This document shows, in pieces, positions 35,237 through 43,837 of a stretch of DNA of 45,329 bases. Each line of letters opens with the position of its first letter. The stretch's first letter is position 1. The translations under genes and the position numbers were made by a program. The notes under the pieces were generated by a model. It worked only from the letters and a program-made list of their open reading frames with translations. It made no database searches and was not told where the DNA came from. The stretch comes from Penium margaritaceum (Eukaryota > Streptophyta > Zygnematophyceae > Desmidiales > Peniaceae), in contig SZWC01000816.1 in NCBI GenBank assembly GCA_023375785.1, forward strand, positions 1,545 to 46,873, written 5' to 3'.

Positions 35237-36100
35237 TTAGTTCTCATCTCTTGCATCCACCATGCCGACTCCTCGAGCACCTGCAACATGCAAATCACTG
35301 TCTAGCGGCTTTGTCAAGAAGTCCGCAAGCATTTTCTTGGTTGCGACGTGCTCCAGTTCCACGACACCCTTGGCGATAAGGTCACGTGAGTAGTGGTACC
35401 GAATATCGATGTGCTTTGTACGCCGGGAGATCATGTCATCCTCTGCCATAGCCATGGCACTTTGGTTGTCAATGCGGATGACCGTTGCCTCCTCTTGTGG
35501 TACCTTGATCTCATCAAGCAAACTGCAAAGCCACTGTGTTTCCTTGCATACTTCGGAGAGTGCAATGTACTCCGCCTCAGCAGTAGAAAGCGAGACGTAG
35601 TCCTGCTTCCTACTTGCCCACAAGACCGCACCACTGTTGAGAAGATAAACAAACCCTGAGGTGGACTTCTTGTCATAAATCCGTCCTCCCCAGTCCGCGT
35701 CAGTGTAGCATGTCAGCCGCAGCAAGTCTGATCCGCCTAGACCTCCAAACCGGAGTTCGACGTGCCGAGTCTTTTTGAGGTAGCAAAAAATCCGCTTCAC
35801 GACTTGCCAATGTTCTGGCCCAGGGTTGGCCACAAACCCGCTCACCTAACCCACTGCAAAAGCAATGTCAGGTCGTGTTCCCACCATTGCATACATGAGG
35901 CTTCCAACGGTGGACTGGTATGGAATGTTTTGCATCTCCCGCCGGTCTGCCTCGTTGCTTGGTGACATGGAGGAGGAGAGCTTGCAGTCGGAGGGCATGG
36001 GGGTGCTAACGGGCTTGCAGTCCTCCATGTTGTAGCGCTTCAAGATGTCCATGATGTACTTGGTCTGGTTGAGCTCGATGGTGCCTGCTTTGCGGTTGCG
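35237..36100 (-). pseudogene. Copia-B C-terminal tip of RT and RNase H, second copy
   Basis: The frame begins just after the deletion junction near 36100 with RNRKAGTIELNQTKYIMDIL, then KRYNMEDCKPVSTPM, YQSTVGSLMYAMVGTRPDIAFAVG. A TAG near 35846-35848 replaces the Gln usual in AVGQVS. RNase H follows: CYTDADWGG, STAEAEYIAL, IDNQSAMAM, RRTKHIDIRYHYSRD and LADFLTKPL. Only the thumb/connection part of RT is left; YVDD and everything before it is missing. RNase H residues look intact, but it could not be translated from the element. Confidence 0.92.
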
Positions 36101-37323
36101 GTGCTACGATGTTGCATTGCTCGTGGATGTTTGCCATGCTGTTGCTCCTGTGGTGTTGGCTGCCCTGGAGTTGAATTATCCTCTTTTGAAGAGCCACTGG
36201 CCTCCGAGCTGGTCACAGAGGCCTTGGACGTCTCCGACTCTGTGTCGGAGCTCGCCGCTGCGTCAGCCTGCGCAGCCGCTCCCCCTGGCACGCCACTCTT
36301 CTTCACGGCCTGCCGCACTGGCACCACTTGCCAGTTTTCAGGAGCTTGATCTCCTGACTCTAGCAGCACCAACCACTCTCCCTGTTTTGGAGCTTCCGTC
36401 GGATCAAGCATCTCTTCCTTGCCTGGTTTCCTCTCGTCAAAAGTGACACCCTGGCTGGTGACGAGTCTTCTTCCTGCCAGGTCCCACAAGCGATATGTCT
36501 TGTGGGCCGTCTCATAGCCCACCATAATGCACGTTTGTGCTCTTGAATCCAGCTTGCCGGCACCCTCACCTGCGTGGACCTTTGCCCATGCGGTGCAGCC
36601 GAATGCTTTCAGGTGTGATGCGTCCGGCTTCTTCCCTGACCAAACTTCTTGTGGTGTCATTTGTTGCTTTCCCTTCTTCTTTCCGCGCCTGCCCAGAGCA
36701 GCCGCAGGAGTCAGGTTGACAAGAATTCATGCCGTTCTTGCCGCTTCTGCCCAGAACCGCGGTGGAAGCTTTGCATCGAAGAGCATGCTATACACCATGC
36801 CGAGGATGGTCTGATTCATCCGTTTGGCTACACCATTGCTCTGCAGCGTGTGAGGCGTTATGGGCTGGTGGTTGATCCCATGTTACCGCAACCATCCCTT
36901 GCATGCCTCGTACTCTCCACCGTTGTCGCTCCGCATCCCTCTGACTCTCTTTCCGGTCTGCCGCTCCACCATGGCGACAAACTCCTGCAACTTTTCTCTG
37001 ACCTCTCCCTTTGTTTTGAGGAAGAAGATCCACACCTTGCGGCTGTGGTCGTCTACGACGGTCAGAAAACACTTGCTACCACCGTTTGATGCCGTTCGAA
37101 AGGGTCCGCACACGTCGGTGTGAATCAGGTCAAGGGCTGATTTTACGCGGCAACCATTGCGCTCAAAGCGAGTTCGCTTGGTCTTGCCTTGGAGGCAAGG
37201 TTCACACATGCTGCCACACTCAACCGCATCCTTCTTGCAACCAACCATGTCACGGACCAGCTGTTGTTGCTGAATGACTTGGAGCATGCTGTTTGCAACG
37301 TGCCCAAAGCGTCTGTGCCACAT
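36101..37323 (-). pseudogene. Copia-B pre-integrase and integrase
   Basis: The H2C2 motif is MWHRRFGHVANS with CEPCLQGKTKRTRF. The integrase core shows LIHTDVCGPF, FLTVVDDHSRKVW and RGMRSDNGGEY, giving both catalytic Asp residues. After an in-frame TAA (36883-36885) the sequence reads SNGVAKRMNQT: the catalytic Glu of VAERMN is Lys (codon 36823-36825). A TGA at 36727-36729 interrupts the helix region before NLTP. The C-terminal part (36040-36660) reads TPQEVWSGKKPDASHLKAFG, then an acidic Ser/Glu/Gln linker, and runs out of frame at the RT deletion near 36100. This enzyme would be inactive even without the stops. Confidence 0.92.
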
Positions 37324-37371
37324 ATCAGTGTCTTCGTCCTTTGCGGCAGAGGATGCTTTTTCAGTTCTTGT

Positions 37372-37869
37372 TCATGTGCTCTTCTGTGTTGGTGTCGAGA
37401 CCACTGCCTCCGCTGCACCCGCATGACTCTCGTCTTCCGAGGTCTTTGCTGCCGTTGTCTGCAATACGTAGAGGCCGTCAACCCGTGGAACCTGTGCCAC
37501 GCGATCTTTGTTGGCATAGAGGACCTTGATGTCCTCGTTCCTGGCGATGACCGCCTTCTTTTGTGTGAACACCACTGTCATGTCTTTGTCCCTTATCTTT
37601 GACACGGACAGAAGGTTTGCCGCAAAGGAGGGCATGTAGACCACGTCACGTAGCCATAAATCCTTCTCTGCACCATTAAGGTTGATGCTCACCAGCTTGT
37701 CTCCCACGCCCTTTGCGTTGACGACACTGCCATTTGCACATCTGAACCGCCGATTGGTGGGGCCGATGGAGACAAATCCAGCCTGGTCGTTGCTGGAGTG
37801 ATAATCGGTTCCGGAGTTGAGCCCAAAAGCTCCTGGCCTGAGCAGCGCCGCTCCTTTTGCTGGAGGCAT
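37372..37869 (-). pseudogene. Copia-B aspartic protease with D-to-N active site
   Basis: The frame is shared with gag but separated from it by one TAG and three bases. It contains GLNSGTDYHSSND where copia proteases have DSGA/T, so the catalytic Asp is Asn (codon 37816-37818). ANGSVVNAKGVGD, LRDVVYMPSFAANLLSVS and MTVVFTQKKAVI follow, ending in TGA at about 37372. The pre-integrase domain continues in the same frame downstream. The family enzyme matures the Gag-Pol precursor; this one should be inactive. Confidence 0.9.
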
Positions 37870-37872
37870 GCT

Positions 37873-38826
37873 CTATGTCATCATGTTGGTGGCTTCTTTG
37901 CCACCCTTTTTGTTGCCTTTGTTCCCACCGCTTCCGCCGTCTTCCTTCTTTGGCAACCTGCACTCTCTTGCCCAGTGCCCAGGTTTGCCGCAGTTGCGGC
38001 AGTTACCCTGTCGCTTGGGAGCCTTGCTGCCATTGTTGCCTCCGCCGCCACCGCTTCCGCTGCCGCCTTTCTGACCAGAGGCTGACCCTTTGCTCCCACG
38101 GCCACCGTAGTGTGCGGGATAGGCTGAGAAGTTTGCCTCACTTCCGCTGCGGTGCATGGCCTCGTTTCGCACGTACTCGGACACTGCCGTGTACGTTAGG
38201 TCGTCCTCCTTCCAGCCGCCCATGACGGTGATCATTGGACTCCAGCTCTCTGGTAGCGCCATGAGGAGGATCGTGGCTTGCATGTCCTCGTCAAGGTCCC
38301 AGTTCATCTGGCGAGCCTCGCCAAGGAGTCCTTCAAACTCCTGTAGGAAATCGGGGACTGATTCGGCCTCATTCACCCGCATGCTGATCAGCCGTTGTAG
38401 GATGAATAGTTTGTTTGCGAGGGAGGTGGATTGGTGCACGCGCTTGAGCTTGTCGTACGCTTCGGAAGCCAGCGTGTACCCGGCAATGATGGGAACATAC
38501 TTCTTGGCTATCGCGTTGCTGAGGAATGACATTACAATATCATTTCGATCCATCCAAGCCTCATGCTCAGATGTGCCTTCCGCGGGAACCTGCTCCTCTC
38601 CCTTCAGTAGTTTGATGAAGCCGCGCACTTTCATCGCCAGCTCAAACTGCCATCTCCGAAGGGGGAAGTCAATCCCCTCGAAAATGGGGATTCCTCCAAG
38701 GGGTCCAAGACCTTGCGGCAGTGACATAGCACTCACATTTGCTCCAGCGGTCTGCCCTGTGGTAGCCACTGTTGAGCTTGAGGACTGCCGTGCGGCAGCC
38801 CCCACTCCTCCCGATGGGTCAACCAT
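37873..38826 (-). CDS. Copia-B Gag with CCHC zinc knuckle
   Basis: An uninterrupted 317-codon frame from a true ATG at 38826. The start is followed by a Ser/Thr/Gly-rich leader, then the copia Gag fold: FPLRRWQFELAMKVRGF, SEAYDKLKRVHQ, LANKLFILQRLISMRVNE, LLMALPESWSPMITVMGGW and YVRNEAMHRSG. A Gly/Ser/Lys-rich stretch leads to CRNCGKPGHWAREC (37960-38001) and a basic Lys/Gly tail. Gag forms the virus-like particle and packages the element RNA. It ends at TAG 37873-37875; protease resumes in the same frame after AGC ATG. This is the only complete coding unit in Copia-B, so it could still be translated. Whether the TAG is decay or a read-through signal cannot be told here. Confidence 0.85.
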   Translation of the reverse strand: MVDPSGGVGAAARQSSSSTVATTGQTAGANVSAMSLPQGLGPLGGIPIFEGIDFPLRRWQFELAMKVRGFIKLLKGEEQVPAEGTSEHEAWMDRNDIVMSFLSNAIAKKYVPIIAGYTLASEAYDKLKRVHQSTSLANKLFILQRLISMRVNEAESVPDFLQEFEGLLGEARQMNWDLDEDMQATILLMALPESWSPMITVMGGWKEDDLTYTAVSEYVRNEAMHRSGSEANFSAYPAHYGGRGSKGSASGQKGGSGSGGGGGNNGSKAPKRQGNCRNCGKPGHWARECRLPKKEDGGSGGNKGNKKGGKEATNMMT

Positions 38827-39201
38827 TTTTGTTGCCCTTGTCTGCTTCCCACGTCTCTGCTGCGTTGAGGCTGATGTAGGCTGATGTTAGGTGATGTCTG
38901 CTACCGGTTTTAGGATGCAGATCCACTGCTTACCCCTCCAGCCGATGTTCACCTGCAGACAGAGAATATATCTACACCAACACACCCAGGGTCTTGCCAC
39001 CAAGGACAAAGCTTGTCCTGGTTGGGACACAAGGGTCGTGCCTCCAACGGCAGAGCTTGTCCTTAGTCTTTGTGTGCTAAGTGCAGACCAAGCCGTTGGA
39101 GCTGATAAAGCTGATGGAGCTGATGGAGTTGATGGAGCCGACGTGTGCACCTGGAGAGAGCGTACCAGAGTTGAGCGAAGCGTGCCTTACAACTGGTCAG
39201 T
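38827..39201 (-). other. Copia-B untranslated leader
   Basis: This is the non-coding stretch between primer site and gag ATG. It holds two short tandem repeats, a 10-bp GGCTGATGTA type near 38869-38888 and the 9-bp repeat at 39092-39136. The open frame through the second repeat is Ser/Ala/Pro-rich and short, and I do not call it. RNA packaging signals would be expected here, but none is recognisable by eye. Confidence 0.6.
39092..39136. repeat. 9-bp tandem repeat in Copia-B leader
   Basis: Five copies of GCTGATGGA with small changes (GCCGTTGGA, GCTGATAAA, GCTGATGGA twice, GTTGATGGA). Confidence 0.85.
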
Positions 39202-39218
39202 GTGGGCCCATAACCCTT
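39202..39218 (-). promoter_or_regulatory. Copia-B primer-binding site for half initiator tRNA-Met
   Basis: Next to the 5' LTR the minus strand reads AA then GGGTTATGGGCCCAC, identical in sequence and spacing to Copia-A. The plus-strand complement GTGGGCCCATAACCC matches the anticodon stem-loop of initiator tRNA-Met. Confidence 0.87.
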
Positions 39219-39281
39219 TGTCAACCGGCCTGAGGCAAACGGACTAGAAAACAGGGCCGACAAAATAGCACATGCCGTCCG

Positions 39282-39303
39282 CTCCTAGCATTTCAGCTAG
39301 GAG
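39282..39303. other. LTR hairpin with compensatory change, Copia-B 5' LTR
   Basis: CTCCTAGC, loop ATTTCA, GCTAGGAG. The T-A pair at 39286 and 39299 replaces the C-G pair of the other LTR, so the stem stays perfect. Confidence 0.9.
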
Positions 39304-39450
39304 AATATATCACCCTCACGATCACGGTTCCACACTGAGCAGTTCCTAGGCAAACACTTGCTAGCAACTGTGTCCACTTAACACTTGGTCACTTTCGCGC
39401 GAGGTGCTAGTCAAATACTAACTCCTGGGGCTTAGACCAACCAGTGTCTT

Positions 39451-39457
39451 CTTTATA
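39451..39457 (-). promoter_or_regulatory. TATA box of Copia-B 5' LTR
   Basis: TATAAAG on the minus strand, followed about 30 bases downstream by the presumed transcription start of the element. Confidence 0.62.
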
Positions 39458-39907
39458 CTGTTCCTTAGTTGGACAACTCTGTGAGGAGCATCTAAGGCCA
39501 GACTGTGTAATTAGAATGAGGAATGAGCCTGGTACATATAGTCCTAGGCCTGGTTTCTAAGGTGTGTGGGTAGTGACACTTTTGGGTTGGTCACTCCACA
39601 CCACCTCACCAGTCCGCCAATTGGCGCATCCACTGACCGCCAAGTGGCGCACTCTCCTCGTGCATGGAGAAATGTCTAAGAAACTTCCCCTGTGCTAGAA
39701 GGTCAAAAAACCTCCTGCGCACATCAAGGCTCGATCGCAGGACCTGTTGTCCCTATGTCCAACATGCTATCCGTTGCGCTACACTTCTGGTGTCTCGCTT
39801 GGACTTGCACCACGCACAAGGTTTGGGGGACTTACTCCAAGGCAGCAGTGCATGCCCAACCTGTGCGTCAACCCATAACAGTGGCCATGGGGCATAAAAG
39901 AACAACA

Positions 39908-39912
39908 GAATC
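39908..39912. repeat. target-site duplication GAATC, right side of Copia-B
   Basis: GAATC directly after the ACAACA end of the LTR, matching 33692-33696. Confidence 0.93.
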
Positions 39913-42900
39913 CACACCCTGGTCATAGAAACCAAAGCTTGGTCAGAGAAACCAAAGCCCCGGTCACAGAAACCAAAACTGGGTCACCGAAACCAAAGCA
40001 GGATCACAAAAACCAAAGACGGATCACAGAAACCAAAACCGGGTCATAGAAACCAAAGTCGGATCACAGCAACCAAAGGGGGGTCACAGAGAGCAAAGCG
40101 GGATCATTGAAACCAAAGCCGGGTCACAAAAACCAAAGCCAGGACACCGAAACCAAAGCCGGGTCACATAAATCAAAACCGGGTCACAGAAACCAAAACC
40201 GGGTCACAAAAACCAAAGCCGGGTCAGCAAAACCAAGCTCGGGTCACATAAACCAAAGCCCGGTCACAAAAATCAAAGCCGGGTTGCAGACACGACAGCC
40301 AGGTCAAAGAAACCAAAGCCTGGTTACACAACCCAAAGCCGGGATACACAAACCAGAGACGGGTCACAAAAACCGAAGCCAAGTCACAAAAACCGAAACC
40401 GGATTGCAAAAAGAAACAAAAGCCCGGTTACAGAAACCAAACCCTGGTTAGAGAAAACAAAGCCGGATCACACAAACCTCAGCCGGGTCCCAGAAACTAA
40501 AGCTGGATCACAGAAATCAAATCCAGGTCACAGTATCTAAAGCCGGAGCACAGAAACCAATGCTGGGACACAAAGACCAAAGCCGGGTCACATAAACCAA
40601 AGCCGGGTCACAAAAACCAAAGCCGGGTTACAAAGACCAAAGCTGTGTAACAGAAATCAAAGCCGGGTCACAGTAACCAAAGCCGGGTCACAAAGACTAA
40701 AGCTACATCACAAAAGCCAAAGCCGGGTCACAGAAAACAAAACCGGGTCACAGAAGCAAAAACCGGGTCACAGAAACCGAAGTCCGGGCATAGAAACCAA
40801 AGCTGGGTCACAGAAAACAGAGCCAGGTCACAAGAACCAAAGCCGGGTCACAGATTCCGTACCGGGATCACGGAAGTCAAAGCCAGGTCAGAGAAACCAA
40901 ACTCGGGTCACTGAAGCCAAAGCTGTGTCACAGAAGCCAAAGCCGGTCATAGAAACCAAAGTCGGGTTCCAGAAACCAAATCTGGTTCATAGAAACCAAA
41001 GCGGGGTTACAGAAACGAAACATGGGTCACACAAACCAAAAACGGGTCACAATAATAAAATCTGTGTCACAGAAACAAAGGCGGGTCACAACAACCAAAG
41101 CCGGGTCACAGAAACCAAATCAGGTCATCAGACCAAAGCCAGGCGACAGAAACCAAAGCCGGGTCTTAGAAACCAAAGCCGGGTCTCTGAAACCAAAACC
41201 GGGTCACAGAAACAAAAGCATGATTACAGAAACCAAAGCAGGGTCACAAAATCCAAAGCCGGGTCTCAGAAACCAAAGCCGGGTCACAGAAACCAAACCC
41301 GGGTCACAGAAACCAACGCCGGGTTACAGGAACCAAAGCCTCGTCACAGAAACCAAAGCGTGGTCACAGAACCCAAAGTCCGGGTCACATAAACCAAAGC
41401 CGGGTCACCAAAACAAAAGCAGGGTCACAATAGCCAAAGCCGGATCACAGAACCCAAAATCGGGTCATACAGAGCAAAGCGGGGTCACAGAAAGCAAACC
41501 GGGGTCACATAAACCAAAGCCTGATCACAAAAACCAAAGCCGGGTTAGAATCCAGAGCTGGGTCACAGAACCAAAGCCGGGTCACAGAAACAAAAGCGAG
41601 GACACCGAAACCATAGCCGGGTCACAGAGACCAAAGCCGGGTCATAAAAACCAAAGCAGGGTCACAGAAACCAAAGCCGGGAAACAGTAACAAATGCCGG
41701 GTCGGAGAAACCAAAGCCGGGTCACAAGGACCAAAGCCAGGAGACAGAAAGAGATTCCGGGTCACAAAAACCAAAGCCGGGTCACAGAAACCAAAGCCGG
41801 GTCACACAAACCAAAGCCAGTCCAAAGAAACCAAAGCCGGGTCACAGAAACCAAAACCGGGTCACATAAACGAAGCAGGGTCAGATAAACAAAAGCCGGG
41901 TCACAGAAACCAAAGCTGGGTCACAGAAACCAAAGACGGGTCACAGAAACCAAACCGGGTCACAGAAGCCAAAGCCGGGTCATAGAAACCAGCTTCAGGT
42001 CACAAAAACCAAAGGCGGGACACTGAAACCAGAGCCGGGTTACAGAAACCAAAGCCCCGTCACAGAAACCAAAGCAGGGTCACAGAATCCAAAACCGGGT
42101 TACAGAAACCAAAGCCTGGTCGAAGAAACCAAAGCTGGTTAACAGAATCGAAACCAGGGTCACACATAAACCAAAGCCACGTCACAGATTCCAAAGCCGA
42201 GTCACAGAAACGAAAGTCGGGTTAAACAAACCAAAGCCGGGTCACAAAAACCAAAGCCGGGTCACAGAAGCCGAACCGGATCACAGGAACCAAAGCCGGG
42301 TCATAGAAATCGAAACCTGGTCACAGAAACCAAAGCTTGGTCACAGAAACCAAAGCTCGGGTCACGGAAACAAAAGCCGGGTTACAGAAACCAAGGATTG
42401 GTCACAGAAACCAATGCCGGATGACACGAACCAACGCCAGTTCACAGAAACTAAACCAGATAACAGAAACCAAAGCTGGGTCACAGTAACCAAAGCAGGG
42501 TCACATAAACCAAAGCCGGGTCACAAAGACCAGAGCCATGCCACAGAAACCAAAGCCGGGTCACAAAACCCAAAGCCGGGTCACAGAAACCTAAGCCGGG
42601 TCTCATAAACCAAAGCCGGGTCACAGAAACCAGAGCCAGGTCACGAAAACCAAAGCCGGGTCACAAAAACCAAAGTAGTGTCACATAGACCAAAGCCAAT
42701 CAATAGAAACCAAAGCTGAGTTACAGAAACCAAAGCCAGGTCACATAAATAAAAACCGGGTCACAAAAATAAAAAGCTTGGTGACAGAAACCAGAACGGG
42801 TCACACAAACCAAAGGCGGGTCACAGGAACGAAAGTCGGGTCGAAGAAACCAAAGCCAGGTCACGGAAACCAAAGCCAGTCGAAAGAAACCAAAGACCGA

Positions 42901-43138
42901 TCACAGAAAGCAAAGCAGGGTCAAAGAAACCAAGCGGGGTTAGATAAACCAAAGCCGGGTCACGGAAACCAAAGCCGGGTTACTGAAACCAACGACGGGT
43001 CACAAAGACCAACCCCAGGTCACAAAAACCAAAGCCGGATCACAGAAACAAAAGCCCGGTCACTGAAACCAAAGCCGGGTCACGGAAAACAAAGCCAGGT
43101 CACAGAAACCAAGGCTGGGTCATGGCATCCAAAACCGG
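39908..43138 (+). repeat. 20-bp minisatellite, right arm, second block
   Basis: About 160 units continue in the plus orientation after Copia-B. Units are well diverged with no high-copy homogenised block, and several 18- to 22-bp units shift the register. Open frames of 60-220 codons are repeat by-products. The block ends at AAAACCGG, where Copia-C begins. Confidence 0.96.
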
Positions 43139-43207
43139 TGTTGGAATGATGCTCCTCACCATGGCAGGAGTGACTCCAAAAAGGAACACCAAAAAGACAA
43201 GCCTTAT

Positions 43208-43263
43208 TGGCTTAGTGGTTAATGGTGTCCACCTCTAGGGGCAGGGGCCCGGGTTCAAGTCCC
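43208..43263 (+). other. tRNA-like sequence with A and B boxes in Copia-C LTR
   Basis: TGGCTTAGTGGTT (43208-43220) fits the pol III A box and GTTCAAGTC within 43251-43263 fits the B box GWTCRANNC exactly, at tRNA-like spacing. The T stem is only partly paired and no acceptor stem is seen, so it is not a working tRNA gene. It looks like a tRNA or SINE relic, in the same orientation as the element, as in Copia-B. Confidence 0.5.
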
Positions 43264-43347
43264 ACAAGATGAAATTCTGCCCTGCCTCAAGGGAGGTGGA
43301 AAATAGATGCCAGTAAGATAGCTCAACCTCTAGAGTTCCTCTTTAAG

Positions 43348-43564
43348 TTTCTAGAAGGCCATGTGAGGGTCTAGGAAGGTGGCACACCTTCTAGAAGGGG
43401 TGACTTGTCCTACAAGGCATCTAGAAGTGTCTTGGTCTTCTGGACACCTTCCCTCCTACTAGAAGCAAGCTGAGGAATCTAGGAAGGGGCAGAAGCTTCT
43501 AGAGGAGGGAAGGGATGCCTTCCTAGGTGGGAAAAGGACAGCCTACCAAGGAGCACTCTAGAAG
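43348..43564 (+). promoter_or_regulatory. cluster of TTCTAGAA-type motifs upstream of the TATA box
   Basis: TTCTAGAA occurs at 43349-43356 and inside the 12-bp palindrome CCTTCTAGAAGG at 43387-43398. GAAGCTTCTAGAG is at 43492-43504. Partial CTAGAAG copies lie at 43421, 43459 and 43558, and TCTAGGAAGG variants near 43370 and 43479 with its inverse near 43519. GAAnnTTC and TTCnnGAA are the units of heat-shock elements. The placement between LTR start and TATA box is that of U3 enhancers. Function is inference. Confidence 0.5.
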
Positions 43565-43632
43565 CCATGGAATCTGCCAGGAAGCTCCAAATCTGGCATG
43601 CTTTGGTGTTGTGGAAAGCTTAGATCAGTGGC

Positions 43633-43639
43633 TATAAAA
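43633..43639 (+). promoter_or_regulatory. TATA box of Copia-C LTR
   Basis: TATAAAA in GGCTATAAAATGCC, about 495 bases into the LTR and 200 before its end, similar to the placement in Copia-B. Confidence 0.72.
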
Positions 43640-43837
43640 TGCCACTGCTTGTAGGCCTTGATCAAGTGCTAATTTCCATCCAATTGAGGCTAAAACTATT
43701 GTCACACTCTCTGACCAGATTTGGCCATCCTTGGAACCAGTTGCCTCCATAGTTTCTGTCTCTCCAAAAACAGTTGGTGGTGTGAAACAGCCACTGCTAG
43801 GGACCCTCCAGGGTGCACACTCACCCTCAAGCCAACA

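Larger units (their letters stand above)
34178..35684. repeat. 753-bp direct duplication split by a single N (likely assembly artefact)
   Basis: The segment 34178-34930 (end of LTR, untranslated tail and RNase H) recurs at 34932-35684 around a lone N at 34931. About fifteen differences are visible, nearly all transitions. The second copy places a 207-bp LTR fragment (34932-35138) inside the element, which no normal retrotransposon structure explains. Unmerged contig overlap from two alleles or element copies is the simplest reading. Confidence 0.88.
33697..39907 (-). mobile_element. Copia-B: Ty1/copia retrotransposon with deleted RT core
   Basis: A minus-strand element with LTRs of 688 and 689 bp (mid 90s percent identical by eye), TG...CA ends, a half tRNA-iMet primer site, polypurine tract and 5-bp target duplication. 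Gag, protease, pre-integrase and integrase lie in one frame from the ATG at 38826, interrupted by TAG 37873-37875, a TGA at about 37372, TAA 36883-36885 and TGA 36727-36729. Near 36100 the linker after integrase jumps straight to the last part of RT, so the catalytic RT core (roughly 0.9 kb by comparison with Copia-A) is missing. Protease and integrase active-site residues are also changed. A 753-bp duplication around the N at 34931 is probably an assembly artefact. The element could move only if served by enzymes from another copy. Confidence 0.95.
39219..39907 (-). repeat. Copia-B 5' LTR
   Basis: It matches 33697-34384 end to end, starts TGTTGTTCTTTTATGCC at 39907 and ends GGTTGACA at 39219. 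A TATAAAG box lies at 39451-39457, the compensatory hairpin at 39282-39303, and the tRNA-like A box at 39771-39781 with its B box at 39728-39736. Flanked by GAATC. Confidence 0.94.
43139..43837 (+). repeat. Copia-C 5' LTR
   Basis: It begins TGTTGGAATGATG at 43139 and ends AAGCCAACA at 43837, immediately before the AA spacer and primer site. It contains a tRNA-like A/B box pair (43208-43263), a cluster of TCTAGAAG motifs (43348-43564) and a TATAAAA box at 43633-43639, all in the order expected of U3. Confidence 0.9.

Noticed and set aside
333..43138. CRISPR array
   Set aside because: The 20-bp repeats are directly adjacent with no unique spacers, there are no cas genes, and the context is eukaryotic retrotransposons.
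333..43138. Many open frames of 60-275 codons with KPKPGHRNQSRVTETKAGSQ-type repeats as real proteins
   Set aside because: They occur in all three frames of the T-poor strand, start and end at random unit variants and overlap each other. They follow from the near absence of T, hence of stop codons.
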